Shown here: in pieces, positions 49,246-63,355 of the stretch
How the letters are laid out: the number at the start of each line of letters is the position of its first letter
Numbering within the stretch: position 1 is the first letter of the stretch
Assembly: GCA_023333565.1 (NCBI GenBank)
Contig: JAJKFH010003229.1
Coordinates: forward strand, 1,338,001 to 1,402,000
Source of the DNA: Puffinus mauretanicus
Taxonomy: Eukaryota > Chordata > Aves > Procellariiformes > Procellariidae
Reading direction: 5' to 3'
Length of the DNA: 64,000 nt
Program-made: the position numbers and the translations under genes
Notes under the pieces: model-generated
Told to the model about the DNA's origin: nothing
The model's input: only the letters and a program-made list of their open reading frames with translations
Databases searched by the model: none

Positions 49246-52200
49246 GTTAGTCTCTTCCCCTATCAGTACTATCTTCCAAAGAGAAGGGGATGGGGAGATG
49301 AAGTGCTTTATGCTCTCTTAACAAGTGTCTTCCTGAATGAAGCCAAATACCAGAAACTAACTGGACCGGCAGTATTCTGGTGGTTCAGTCATGCTCAGCT
49401 ACACCGCTCACTATCACAGACCAAACGGCATGAATGCACAACAGGCAGAGACGTATCCTAGCAAGGTCCAACAGTAACAGCAGCAACAGTTTCACATTAG
49501 ATATCAAGGCTACCCACTAAGTCATGCACTCCTAAGAGTCAATCACAGTAACCACGCTCAGCAGTGCAAACAGGAGATGACCACACCTCCTCAGAGGTCA
49601 CAGTTATGAAAGATGCGAGAAAAGCAACAATACCATGCAGCCCCTTAGCAGCACTCCTCAGGAGCCAGGCGTCTGGAGGAAGGAGGAGATCCTCCAGTAT
49701 TTGTTATTAATCAGGGGACTTGGAGCCTCATGCTTGAAGACGTGGGTTTAATATAAACAATGCTACATCCTGATGTGCTTCTGTTGCAAAGACAGTGGGC
49801 AGACTTCACATATTCTTAGTACTAGAAAAGGTACTACGTCTTGTGAGAAACGTGAAAAACTATGCTTGGTTTTGTTTCCTTGGATTTAACCATTGTTATC
49901 ATCCTGGCTCTTCTTCAAACAGCATGCATGTGAGAGGGACGATAGAGAAAACAGAGAAGGTAATGAACTTATACTTCAACATTTGGAATAAAGCATCAAC
50001 TTTTCAAACAGGAGAAACCCCTCCCTCTTGCACAGTGTGTAGAGCTGTTTTCTCCCTGTCATGCTAAATGCTCTGGTACCATTCATATTTCTCAATTAGC
50101 ACCACCACGGTGCTGTTTCCCAGACAGCGTCTAACTTTTGCACACCTTTCATCACAGTAATCAGTTTAAATCCACCATTTTCAAACAAAAGTTTACTACC
50201 AAATGAATGTGGATACTGATATTTTTCTCAGAAGTCTTGGAGTTTTATTTAATAATATTACCAGGTGTGCTTACTTCCTGGTATTATTATTACATTTTAA
50301 CTTCTTCAGTAAACAAATATGACTCAGTCTTATTCCTCCTGGAACCATGACGCCTTGACAGCTTTTTCTGTATATTCCCTTGATGCTGTCCCAGCCAGGG
50401 TTTTATTAGCACCACAGACTGCAGTGTCTCGTTTACAAGAAATTGTTGACATTTCACCTTAGCTTAGTGGTTGCCCGTGAGAGGATTTTTCAAAGGCTGT
50501 TCAAAAAAATTACTTGATACACTGATAAGTTCACAAATTTGTATTATCACCATCTGAATTTAACAGTTCAGCAGTAAACAACGGAGGTAAATTCTTAGGC
50601 TTGAATGCAGCCACGAAAATACTTGCAACCCCCCCGCCCCAAACATTAGTATATCTCAATCTCCTGTTAGTGGAGACTTTTGGCAAGGAGGGCCAGCACT
50701 TTCCTTTCATGGTGGACACAGAGGTCATCACAGCTTTGAAACTTCCACTTCAACCTCCTCACATATGGGATATTAAAATCCATTCCCCCTATCATGGAAA
50801 TCATGCTTCCCTTGAGCATTCAAGTAGCACACTAGGTCATTAATACAAATCATCTACACTCCCGTGTGTGGTGAAACAGGGTATTTGAAGTTTGGTGGTT
50901 TCAGCTCTATTTCCGATGCCGCAGACACACTGGGGTTCCAGGCAGCCGTAAGAGGTAATTGGTTCCACTGACTCCAACAGAAACATACGGACCACTCCAA
51001 TGGACATATTTCTGGTTTTAAAACACATACCACTGTACAGCTCCTGCTACTATGCACCTAAGCACATCGTTACAATGTTTAAACCATGGATCTGTAATGT
51101 ATACCTAATAACTTCCTTTTCTCAACCCATCACTGCAGTATGAGCTGGCACCAATGTGTTATTTATTCACTTTGCTCAGAAGCGTGCATCGTCCTGTTAC
51201 TTTGTGAAGATAAAACTGAAGGAAAGGTAAAGTGACGTGAACTGTGCTACCCCTTGCTGTTCAAGAAATAAGCAAACATTAGTAAATGAAAGTTTCCTTT
51301 CCATATTCCAATAACCTGCAACAGGGACAGAGGCAGAACGCAGATGACAAGAACGATGAGTTTTCTTTCTAACGGTGTTTCAGAACTCACGGGGCCACAG
51401 CATAAGCTACGTTTTAAAAAGAGGTTCCTGTCTGCAACTATTAACTTCAGACACAAATGTGGCAAAACTTTCAATTTAGGATAACAAGTAACTACGGACT
51501 ACTTACTGGTTTTGGGAAGTGGCTCACGTTTGTCTGCAATAAATGCTCATCCATTTGGTTGTATTTAAACATTATTTTGCCAAGTAAGTTGAACAAAAAC
51601 ATATACTCCATCAGTGGGTGAAAAAGAATGAAAAGGTGTTCAAGACAGATGTTTTAATATCTGGAAAGATCAGCATTCACTACACTTTGCAAGTATATTG
51701 TATTGAAAATAGATTCCATTTGGACTGTGGTTTTTACCAGCCATGAAGCCTGAGCAAATAGCTGGGGGAAAGCTAATTCCAGGAGAGGAACCGAATCAGC
51801 AGTAGCAACAAGCCGCCGTCTGCCTACAGAGAGCAAGGCCATATATGTTGGCTCTAGACAGCTGTGGGAATTAACAGAGGAGAAGCAATTGCTGCATGTA
51901 ACTTGCAGCCTGTGCTCTTTCAGCCTAACAGGCCAAGCTGATGGTAATTTATGCATCCGTAACCTTTACTACTGCAGGTACCATCATCCCAGTTTCCAGC
52001 ATCTTGTGCTTCAGGTTCCCAATAGCAGAAAAAACCCCACCCCTGTATAGCCTCTACAGCTCCCCCAGACGACCTCCAGGAAACATGTGATGAGACAGGA
52101 TTGTCAAGTATTCAGTCTGGGTCTAGCTTTGCTTCCAGCAGAAGATTAATGATGACCACAGATACATATTTATCCCCCTGTATAGGAACCCTCCAGAGCA

Positions 52201-55200
52201 CAGTTCTTTAACTGTGGGACAGATGGAAATGGACAGATCCAACTGTGAACCTCCACATGCCTGAAGAGTTAATGCCTTAGAAGAAAATGCAAAACAGAAA
52301 CACAAAACAAATTACAAGAGTAGGACACATGCTTGGAATCCAAACAAAAAGATGAGTGCATTTGAGATGGCCTAATTACTAGGCTTTTGGTTAAAAGCAA
52401 ATCAGAAAGCTAATAGGCAAGGAACCAAATTCTCCCTCAACAAATCTGCACATCAGAGACCCGGGTATTTTCCACCTAACGTTTTTCCAAATCTTGCATG
52501 CTAGAAAAAGTTCTTCTCACCAAAGGACGAGACTTCTCAGGAACCAGGTTTGATCCCACCACCTCACTCCTCTGAATGATGTCGCTAATTAAACATACGA
52601 GTCAACACAGGAACTACTTAAAGTTAAAAACTAAGCCAACAGTGCACTTTAGCACATGAGCACTCACCTCACTGTACCTTCTGTTATTTAACTTTGGCTT
52701 TGGTATACTAGCCAACTTCAAGACTAAGTTGAGTATACTAACTATGTGAACCTGAGTATTCAGGTAGTAAATTTAAACAACAACTACCAAAGTAATTTTG
52801 CATGGGGTGGAAGAGAGGAAAGGAAGTAAAAATCAAGTGTGAAATGAAGATTTCAGCATTCACCTAGGAGTAGGTGACCTAAGTCTAGAAGTAGGGAGTT
52901 ATACCAAAAAAGTCTATTTTCCTCAAGTATGGGGGAGGTGGGAATGGACAGCAGGGCAAGAATTAAACTGCACTGCAGTTATGAAATTAGGCACAAAGCC
53001 AGGAAAGAAAAGGGTTATGCCAGACCTCCAGTCTATGTAACCAATCTTTTAAATGGCTTATTGGCATCAAAGTCCAGAAAATTACAGTGATTTACAGAAT
53101 TGAAAGTCTGACCCACAACGTACCTCACCAATAACGTTTCTGGTCTGTCTGTTAAGTGACCACAAAAGCACAAACTGCTTAAAAACTGCCTTCATTATTT
53201 TCCTTAGGGTTGGATTATACCAGGTTACTAAATCAGGTATCTCACAACAAAAAGAAATAATGTGATATTCAGACATATATAAACACCTGTTAAGAGACAG
53301 TTAAACTTTTAAGAACTCAGATGGGCACCTTCCATTGCACAGCAAGTCAGGATGAGCAATTGATATAGTCTAGCATTTTTCAGACATTCATTTTGTCACT
53401 TCTAATTATTTTTCTTCTTGTTTTCCTTTACTGAATAAACAATTATGTTTATTTTCACATTTCCTAATAGGAAAAGAAAACTGAAATAAGCTATTTCAAG
53501 AAGTGTCACATAGGCTGCTCTTGAGTTCTTAGACCTTATGAAACAACTGAATTATGTGCTTCGCACTGTCTCCCTCCTTTTACTGTATTTTTTTTAACAT
53601 TTTATACAAAAACAATACCAAAAATGTGCCCGGTTTCATCAACTTTGATAGAAAGCAAGAAAAGTTGCACTAAAAATCTTTTAATCTAATTTTTAAATAG
53701 AACTTTTATAAAAACCAAACACACATTCCTTGCCCTACCTTCTCTGACAAATACACTTATCTTTTTCCCCATAATTAAACAAGAAAGTATACTTTATACC
53801 ATTAGCGTTTTCCTCCCACAGCTGACTTGCTTAAAAACATGGGTGTACAAGGTAGCATGTAACATGTGATGTCATGCATTCGCAGAAGGTACATGTTGAC
53901 TGATACACAAGAACACTTTTTCAAAACTGACCTAGTTTTCTCTCTGAAACAAAGCCTTTGCTGGTGTTAATGTTCTGGCAGTTTTCTTTGGAAGATGGAG
54001 GATTCAGCAAGAAGCATGTCATTTTTAGAGAAGGACAGAGTAATAATATATTTAACCCATATTCTTTCTCATTTTGATTATTTTTGCTAAAGAGAAACTT
54101 AAACACTAGAAAAGTAAACGTTATCTGCGAACACACAAAATCAGGCTCTATGAGCCTGATGACACTGTATAAATACTAAATTCAAAATCCTGACATCAAA
54201 AATGCACTAAGACTGAATGTGATGGAAGAGGGCAGAGCGAAGGTCACCTGCACAGCCCTATTTCAGCTTGAGAATCGGCAGAAAAGTCTGGATCTGTTAC
54301 AACACGTTTGTTTCCACAAAACTTCTGCTGTACTCAGAATGGACTATTCAGTGTCTCTTTGTCCAACCTGCTATCCTACAGGTTATCTGAGGCAGACAGT
54401 ATGAACTCTGTACCAAACCAAGTACTTGGCCCGTTTGTAGAATTCATTGTCTTAGTATCCTCACACAACAACAACACGGTAAAACTGGAAGAGTAACTTT
54501 GTCTTACAAGTGAGAAAGCAAACAAAAAAATACCAGAAGCAATACCAGATAACTCTGGATGTTCAATTTAAGACACTGAATAACATTTTTCAGAGAATAT
54601 GCCATCTTAAACTTTTTAAATACAGCTGCCACCAGCAGCAGCCACAAGAGGCCAGGACTTCCGCAGAGCAGATTATCTCCACCAACGCAGCCAGAAGAAA
54701 AAGGGGCACCTTTTGTACCAAGCTTTTTATGGTGGCCACAGCATGCCAAGCCTAGCAGAATACTTTCATGGCAGAAGCAAGCATAGATCCAGTTCTCCAG
54801 GTCAACATTTTTTTTCTCAGCAGTGATCAAAACAGAGATCCCATGTGAAAAAATGGCTTGTCATCATGTAACCAAAGCCAAAACATTTACATTCAAGATT
54901 AGAAACCTCTTCTGTCAGGAAAAAAAAACCACTGTATGTTTTTGCTGTTTCATCCATGTATTCGAAGTGTGTAGCCTTTGTTAGAAGACAAAGGGAAAAA
55001 AGTACTTACTACAGAAAATGCTTTACTACACTGCGCTGTTAATAGCACAGACTCATAAGAGGTGGAATTCTTAAATTTCTACAAACCACCCCAATGCTGA
55101 GCTCTTATTTCTAGTACAGAACACAAATATCACTGAAGGTAAAATAGAGCAGGAACTGCTGGATAACTTTATGGAAGGACATCCAGCTGTGCATCCACTG

Positions 55201-55209
55201 GCACACAGT

Positions 55210-55241
55210 CATGCTGGTGTGACAGCATGCTGGTGTGACAG
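55210..55241 (+). repeat. 16-bp perfect tandem duplication
   Basis: The unit catgctggtgtgacag is repeated directly at 55210-55225 and 55226-55241. Confidence 0.9.
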
Positions 55242-56735
55242 TACGTGTTGAAAAACACAGCTGTAAATCTCTCATTTCCTATTTTTTTCATGCATTATAA
55301 ATAGTACAGTGCTTGAAATGGGGTGGTACATATCACAATGTCACAAGAACTTCTCAGAACATCTCACAATCACATCAGAAGGGTTTCTTGAGTTGATTAC
55401 TACACAAACATATACAGGGAACCTTTCTCTCCCACTTTTCAGTCATCACAAGCCATTAGAAGTGACAACTTAAAATTTTTGCCTATTACTTAAGAAAAAC
55501 ATGGCAGCCGATGGCTCCGTTTTGTGAGGTCAAAAATATGTAACCCTCCTCTACAAGTTAACCTTTGACTAAATGTGCAAGTTTGATGCCATTAACCTCC
55601 TGAAACAAGCTCAACATTCACTTAAGTCATATAGGTAGCCTGCACAGCTGGCAAACTGCTTTCATCAGGGGTCACAAAAGCCTGGCTATCTTCTACTCAT
55701 CACTTCCTCAATTAGATTAATTCTCTCCACCCATAGCCTCATCCATCACTTCAGTTAATGCTTTATACTCAAATGGTGATTGGATTTGCCAGCTCAGCAT
55801 TGCTGTAATTACCTCTCAAAGCAATGCACTGTTTCATCAATTCCATTCTAACTTTACTTGTCCTAAGAAGAAATCCAACACTTACCAGCCTTTCTGGAGT
55901 CATTAATGCTCTGGTGTTTCTATGCTTTCTGAATTTTATTTTAACAACCTCCATGTTAAAAAGGAAAAAAATTGTTATTAAAAATATATCATGAACTACC
56001 TGAATATTAAGTAACAGCCAACAGGAGAGACAAACCCAATTAATGTAAGAATGTGAGACACAGAATATGCTAATAGCATATAAAATACGTGAATAGGACA
56101 AATACTTCTAGAGTTATTCAACATAAGCAGTAACATTATGCCTACAATTTGGTGACGCCTTAGTTTAATTTATAAAGAAATGCAATTAGGTTTTATCATT
56201 AAAATACTTACAAAACCACAGACATTCTTAGATAAGCTATACCGTTAATGTTTTAGAACAGGTATAAAGTACTTTTTTCTACTTCAGTTTCTAACAGTTC
56301 TACTACAAAAATCAAGAAGATATGAACTTCCGACCAATTAGCTGAAATATTATATTGCAAAAATCAGAACACCTTCCACACTATCTCCCTAAATGAATTC
56401 AGTTTCTCTACAATACCAATTTAGTGATGGACAATTCATGTAGTACAAAATTCACTTATTTCAATAATTGTCTGTCCTGGTTCTGGCTGGGACACAGTTA
56501 ACTTTCCTTCCCAGTAGCTGGGGCGGGGCAGGGGTGTGGGGGGGTGCTGTGTTTTGGGTTTGGTACCAGAGGAGCGTTGATGGCCCATTGATGCTTAGGT
56601 TGTTGCTGGGTGGTGCTTGCACTGGTCTCCCATGCCCTGCCAAGTGCAAGGGGAGCTGGTGGGGGGGGAGCATAGCCAGGGTGGTTGACCCAGCTGGCCA
56701 ATGGGGTATTCTACACCATGTGACATCATGCTCAG

Positions 56736-56743
56736 TATAAAAA
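56736..56743 (+). promoter_or_regulatory. TATA box of the LTR
   Basis: The sequence tataaaaa follows a gtgacatcatgctcag stretch with a CRE/AP-1-like tgacatca. It sits about 265 bp into the LTR, where an LTR promoter is expected. Activity is not known. Confidence 0.6.
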
Positions 56744-56905
56744 CTGGGGGGGTGTGGGGGGGTGTGGGGTGTGCTCTCCCCCTGTTCGCGACATGTGGTC
56801 AGCGGTCGGTGAGCAGTTGCACTGTGCATCGCCTGCTTTGTATATTCTGTTATTGTTGTTGTTATCATTGTTATTATTACTGTTCTACTTTGTTTTATTT
56901 CCATT

Positions 56906-56911
56906 ATTAAA
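56906..56911 (+). terminator. LTR polyadenylation signal (attaaa)
   Basis: The hexamer attaaa lies about 170 bp after the TATA box, followed by a T-rich stretch, in the usual place for the end of the R region of an LTR. It is on the strand opposite to APP. Confidence 0.5.
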
Positions 56912-59900
56912 CTGTTTTTATCTCAACCCACAAGTTTTTCTACTTGTGCCCTCCTGATTCTCTCCCCCATCCCACCAGAGGGGGGGGTGGGGTGAGCGAG
57001 TGGCTGCGTGGGGTTTAGGTGCTGGCTGGGGTTAAACCACGACATGTGCATTAACCTATACTGATGGCAAACTTCAGAGGAGAGGGGAAAAAGCAAGAAA
57101 AACTAAGCAAGTCTGTAATTTCTAGTATTCATTTTAGGGCACTGATTCCCAATTTGTATTAGGACAGCTGATGAGAACGCTGCCTCTGGCTGCACCCCTC
57201 CTCGCTCCTGTATCACAGATGACTGAGCTCCCCACCGAGCAGAGCCTGAACCACTGCAATAGGCATACCACTGCTGGCACAAGGTTCAGTTTTCCTTAAA
57301 TTTCAGGGGTATGAACAGCCTACAGCTCGGTCTGCACAGTATGGAAAAAGGGAAATCTTTTTATCCATCCAAATGCAAGTCATTTCCTGCTTCTAAGTCA
57401 GAACCGGCAGTACAGACTCTTCATCCAGCTTCACATCTGGTTCAGCTTTACCAGCTCAAGTACTTGGGGAGTGGGGGGTGGATTTTTTTTTTTTTTAATG
57501 TTTTGGGTTTTTTAGATAATCATTTAGGACATTCCCACTGGACCATTTCTCACTGAAATTTTAGAAATTGACTTTCCATTTTAATGAAAAAGCTTACATC
57601 AACAAGAACTTGTTAGTTTTAACATGAGTGACAAGATGGCTTGAAAACAGATGAATACTCAATAGAGACAAAATGTTAATTTTCTTTTTCCTCCAGTGAG
57701 CGTGTTTCCAATGAAGAATTTAGCCTCGGCAGCTTCCTTTTTCTTGATCGATAACACTTTTTTAGCACTAGAATAGCAAAAACTTCAAATGGACTCCAGA
57801 TATCCCATTTCTACGTTCTTCAGACAAATCTTTTGGGCTCAGAGCTGGACTTCCAATTAAGCCTCAGATTTTTGACTCAATGCTGCAAGACAACATTACC
57901 AGTAAGAACAATGGGAAAGAAGGAGGAGGAGGGGGGAAGAATGCTCAAGAAACACAATGTCACTATACACTAGATACAAGTATAAGAAACAGAAATTGAA
58001 GGATTTAAGAAGTAGTAAGCATCTCGGAAAGATCTGCCCCTCTCCCCCGCCCAGATTTCTGCATCAACAACGCTCTACATCCAGACGTGGTGGTTCAGGG
58101 CCTGACTCTTCCTCAGGCATGCAGAACTTCCCCACCGCATGGGGCCTCTGACACCCCAGGGTCCACACGGCCACAGCAGGGGTTTACTCGGTAAACCGAG
58201 GTGTCAGAAGACAGCCTACCTGCAGGCGTACTTCAACGAAGGACACCCAGCTGCTGACAGCCAACGTAACACGTATGGCTGAAAGCCCGTCCATTAAGGC
58301 TCTCTGGGGAGGCAACACAGAAACCTCTCTTTGAAATGCGAGGAGGCAACGCATATCAACACCACCACCTTAGTCCTCCTAGTTTTGCCAATTTTCTTCT
58401 CCATGTTCAAGCCATGTTTGTTTCTTCCAGCTGTAGTTCAAATGCCAAAGGGACTAAAGCACCCATCAGAGCAATAGGTAAGGAATATTAGAGCATTTTG
58501 GTTACTTTTTCTTAAGTTAGTATGCAATGGCCAGAAATATGCCTAGGTCAAACAATCCCCTAAAGGCTCTTCTTTCATGCTGTATTTCCAAATACATTTT
58601 CTGGGGGGTGGATAAAGAGATGAGCAGGGGAAAAAGAAGGGTGAGAGGGACACAGGGAGATGTAATGGGGAGAAATGGGGCAAGAGAATTTCATGTTTTG
58701 GATAGTCCTTGTGGATGAACACTGTGAGCATAGAGAACACTGAAGAACGGCCACGCTGTTTGTAGCATTTACCTGCGTTCACCCGCGTTCGCAATTAAAA
58801 CGTCAACAGCTTCCTGACTCTTGCCTGCATTAAATCTCCCACTGCTCTGGCACGCAGAGACCCAAACAAAGGGAATGAAGCAGTAGCTAGCCAAAGCTAC
58901 ACTTGCAAAAGGAAAGAGAATTTCTCAAGTATAGAAATGACTAAATCCCATTAAATTTGGCTTTTAAAATTCTTATACTTGACTCTTGTACACTACTAAA
59001 TTTATTTGCTTATGTGTCACTATTTTAACTTAGGCATTTTTCATAAACGTGCCACAGGCAGACATCCCAACTGCCTGTCTGCCTAGTTTGTGTCAAGGCA
59101 GCAGGGTGACATACCACAAGGACTCGGTGTGTTGTTATATCAGGTCAGGGCACTATATGACCGTAGCCAATTTAAACATACCTTGTGACAGTCTGATTTA
59201 ATGACAGCACTCTGGGGAATTTCAATTGTAACTAATTTGATGCTGAGGTTAACTCGCAGACATTTCTGAAGGGAAGACACTAGGTAAAACATGTGTTGAC
59301 ATCTTTGTACCACTTAAGTCACAGATAAAGACATAAAAAGAGCTGGAAAGTGAAAGAAATTGAATGTACGCTTCCTCTATGTCAAGTGAGGATCTCTAAC
59401 AAATTACTCAGCAATGCAATTCTGCTGAGCTGCTGTGACTCCTCTTCCCCAAATGCTAGAACAAGACTGATAATTAAAAGCATAGGATTTCACCTGGAAA
59501 CAATTCAGCATAACAGGCACATATACAATGCTGCTTTCACCATTAGAAAAAAATTGTCAAGTTTTAAAAGCCTTTCGGGATTTCTTGGATTAGAGTTGGA
59601 GGAGGTAATTAAGAAAAAAGTCATTTTTTCCAGATACCATGGACAAAAAAAACTCTTTATGGAGTCAAAAAGGATACAGCACTTTACTTTTTTGCAGCAT
59701 CTGGGAGATGAGCACTCATCCTTAAGCTCAGTCTGGTACAGGGTTGCAAAACCAGAGAAAAACATGATTACCACGCTATATAGCACAAATTTATTTTAGT
59801 TTTACTACACAGATGCCTAATTATCAGCCTAAAGTGGACTGCACCCTTTTGGATTATTTATTGCAGTAGAAAACCTACCATATTAACTATCCTAATGGCA

Positions 59901-62596
59901 AGTATGAACAAACCATAAAACTTCGCTTGGCAGAAGTTTACGAGAAACTGTAAACCAAACCCTTATAAAATACACCACTCCCTACAATGCGACATTTACA
60001 ACACTACCCAATCATTACATCAGCCTGAACATACGTTTTATACACCGAACAGACAAAATTAATTTGGCCTAACCTGCTGAGGGAAAAACAATGAGAAATT
60101 AAATCTCCTATTTTGGACCTTGAAAATACATTCAGATTGTCTAGAAAAATGAGACTTGGCTGGAGTTAAGGCACTATCTTCTGCTCCTGAGCCATGGGAC
60201 TTAAAGAAAAGCTGTCCATATAACCCTCAACAGTGAGGCTTATCGTGCCGCAGTTTCCCTGCTGTGAAAGAAGGGAAGTGACAGCAGCCTGCTTCCCTGG
60301 TGGGAAGGAAAGCCCGGGAGGTCTCATGCACCGTGACGGGAAGATGAGGAGAGGCACGTATGAGACAGATGTAGAAAACCTGGAAGCTTCCAGCTTGGCC
60401 ATCACTCCTAAAGATGTTCAACCTTGGACACCAAGGACGCCAAAGCGTCTAGCAAGTGCCCAGGCACAGGCGGGAGGGCCACAAGGCTGTGCCGAGTCTC
60501 AAGGGCAGCCAGAGCTTGCAGGTCACTTGACTGAGTTGTAGCTATACAGGGAGAGCTCTGCAGCCATACTGAAAGCCAGCACCTGCAAATGGCTGTCCCT
60601 CGGGCAGTCTTCCAGGTAAATTTTAATTAAAGGTGTGGATAATAGCAAGGAACGCCACTGCTGAAAAATGCTCGTGACCTCTTAGTCAGAGTTATAAGTT
60701 ATTTCAGGACGAGCATGACATAATACAATTTCAAAAGCTTGGGCACATCCTGCCTCTTGGCTTCATGAACAAAAAGGGGATATATCACGCCCATCACCAA
60801 AATACACCCTCCCTCCTTTCCCCAAGTACTGCCAACAAGCCACACCATGAGGCAAGCCACATCTTTTTACGCCCAGACCCAGGTGGTGATCAGAGGCCGG
60901 GTAGAAAGAACACCCATCTGTGCCGCAGGCCAAGCTGCCTCCACGTGCCCTCCAATGGTGCGGATACAACGTGCTGCTGAGCTTTGCTTCCTCACACAGA
61001 AAACACCCACAACAAAACAAAAAAGAAAATGCAGTGCTCCAGAGACAACTATAGGGGGTAAAAACATAAAACAGTCTGAAAAAGGGCATTTACAAAATGA
61101 ACAGCTGCAATGTGGTTTCCTGTAAATATTCAGAATCATAAATGCAAATATTTTAAAGTCTAGATCTGAATAGTTTGAGATATCAAGTTACTTCAAAATA
61201 CATCACCTACATTTGTGGATTCTGCTTTGTCACGACAGGAGTTTTGAGAAACGAGGATATAATCATTTGTTTTTCAGGTTGGTACCTCTACCACAAACTC
61301 ACCACCTTCACTTTGACTTGGGCTTCTTAAAGCAGCCACAGCCCTTCCGAATGCCCACGCACCGAGGCAGGGCAGTCACAGTGCCATCACCCACGGACAG
61401 GGTTTGTGCCCGACATTTTCCAGTATCGTTTTACAGAGATGGGAGCATGAAGCAGCCTGGAGATTTTGCCCCCTCAGGAGAGGTACCAGGCACAGGCAGG
61501 GCGAGACAAACCCACAGCTATGAAGCAGAAGGCTCCACAGACGTGAGAAACAAGGAATATGAAATCCTGCAGCTGAGCTCATTTACAGCAGACTGGTTTC
61601 TGCTCAGGTGTGAGGAGCAGGTAATGTTCTAGCTGGACCACTTGGTGATTCTGAATACTGAATATATTGATATAAGCATGGCAAAAGCATCTAAAAGGCC
61701 CTATTTATACAACAGAACCAAACCCAGATCTTAATGAAACAAAAAAATAGAAGAAAGAGCAATTACTGAAGTACTCATATGGTATTGGCAACTAATTTTA
61801 GCCAGAAATCATGACTTCTGGGTAGAAATGGGTAAAAAAAGTCAATCCAGTAATCGCTGCAAGAGGAATGCTGTGGAATTCCCGCCACAAAGCCACAGCA
61901 AAGTAACGGCACGAAATCCTTCTCCTAAAGGACTGGCTCCTACCTTCTAATTTTCATATCTTTGTATGAACAAAGTACTTGTAGCAGCCACCACAAAAAC
62001 AACCGGCAAAGCAAACACAAGAATTCCCCAGAATGACGGAGTGCCCCCCCTTGAAACACACAGCATGTGTCTCATAATTTGGTGTGCACCCTGTGTGCGT
62101 TAAAAGCCGTCAACTGGAAGACACCAACAACTTGCACTCAGTGGATCGGACCCAAGTAAAAGCTATCACAATTCCCGAGTGAGGAAAATACTTCGATGGG
62201 ATACTTTGCCCAACTGATTTGCTAAGAGCATATCCCCTCCCTGCCCAGAGAGGGGCTCCATGAAGAACCCAAACCTCCTCTGGGCTTTGCTTCAGAGCTG
62301 ATAAGCAGCAGGGTCAGCGTTAGCCGGTGCACGAGCTACCAGCCCCGTCTCTTCCCTTCATGCAGTGTCATGCCAAGGATGTACTTACACGCAAAGGGAT
62401 TTTAAACTCTTTGGAAGGCTTCAAGGTGAAGTGTGAGATCACCCATGTAAGGTGAAAAAATGTAGATTTAAGTAAGCACTTCAAACAGAGGTGCTTTAAT
62501 AGCAGAGAATATTGGGAGTTTAGCATTAGGAAAGTGTCCCCCTACTTTACACTTCTTTCTCCTTCTTCCTCCCTCACAATCAGCTTAGGACTAAGA

Positions 62597-62666
62597 CATA
62601 TATATATATTTATATACACACAAACATATGCTCATGTATGTATGAATATACACACACACAAAAAAT
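62597..62666 (+). repeat. TA/CA microsatellite
   Basis: A (TA)n stretch is followed by two CA-rich blocks, all interrupted by single-base changes. Confidence 0.85.
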
Positions 62667-63245
62667 TTGAACTACCACCTACTGCTGCATGAGAAATGAA
62701 TAATTTTTTTTTTTTATATAACTAAATTTCAAGAGTATTTCTGGCTCCAGTACACACAGTTTAAATGCAGTTGGTAAGCTGAAGAGGCAGCAAGAAATAT
62801 GAGTAAGTCAGTGTAAAAGAACTACAAATTGCTTGGGTCTTCATCTGCAGTTGAAGTACAAGTGCCCCATAAAAGAATCCTTTCAATTTCCTTTTGCATG
62901 CACTTCTATGGGAGGGGAGGAAAAAGACGGGAGGGGGAAAAAAAAAAACCAAACAAAAAACCAACCACTGAACTTCAGAATTGGATTCAAATGCAATTAC
63001 GGCTCCTATTCCTAAAGGATACAAAATTCATGAAGTTATTCTTGAACTCATCTCTTCAGATATTAAATTGCTTTATGATGAACAAAACGGACTAGAATAG
63101 TAAATTAAATGTTCAGTGACAAACATGAAAGACAGAAATAAAAGGGATATCTGTCTTACAAACAAAACTACTCTATATACACCCTTGTGAGCTCTTTTAT
63201 TCAAGATATTTTAGGAATCTTTGATCAGATATATGAAATAAAAGT

Positions 63246-63355
63246 TTTATATCTATGTATTTTATATATAGGGATGTATAATAAATGTAAGATATATGGA
63301 TAAGGTATATAAGATAGGTCTATGTATCTATCTTGTGTGTGTGTATATATATACA
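63246..63355 (+). repeat. degenerate TATC/TA/TG microsatellite
   Basis: The tract contains TATA- and TATC-rich sequence ending in a pure (TG)n(TA)n block, tgtgtgtgtgtatatatata, near 63336-63355. Confidence 0.85.

Larger units (their letters stand above)
56473..57044 (+). mobile_element. solo LTR of an avian endogenous retrovirus (ERVL-like)
   Basis: This 572-bp element starts tgtcctggttctggctggga and ends ggggttaaaccacgaca, with the TG...CA ends of an LTR and a TGTC/GACA inverted terminus. It has the order expected of an LTR: a promoter region with a TATA box, then a polyadenylation signal, then a pyrimidine- and G-rich 3' part. The sequence matches an LTR type that I recognise as widespread in bird genomes, probably ERVL-related. 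No retroviral gene, primer-binding site plus internal region, or second LTR was seen nearby, so it is most likely a recombination-derived solo LTR. A clear 5-bp target duplication could not be confirmed. It lies antisense to APP. Confidence 0.85.

Noticed and set aside
56461..56904. 147-codon minus-strand frame in the LTR
   Set aside because: The frame lies across a noncoding LTR and shows no retroviral protein.
59350..59799. 149-codon plus-strand open frame
   Set aside because: No domain or known motif, and antisense in intron 5. The composition is ordinary for intron sequence.
61213..61632. 139-codon plus-strand open frame
   Set aside because: No recognised motif, and a length expected by chance in a moderately GC-rich stretch.
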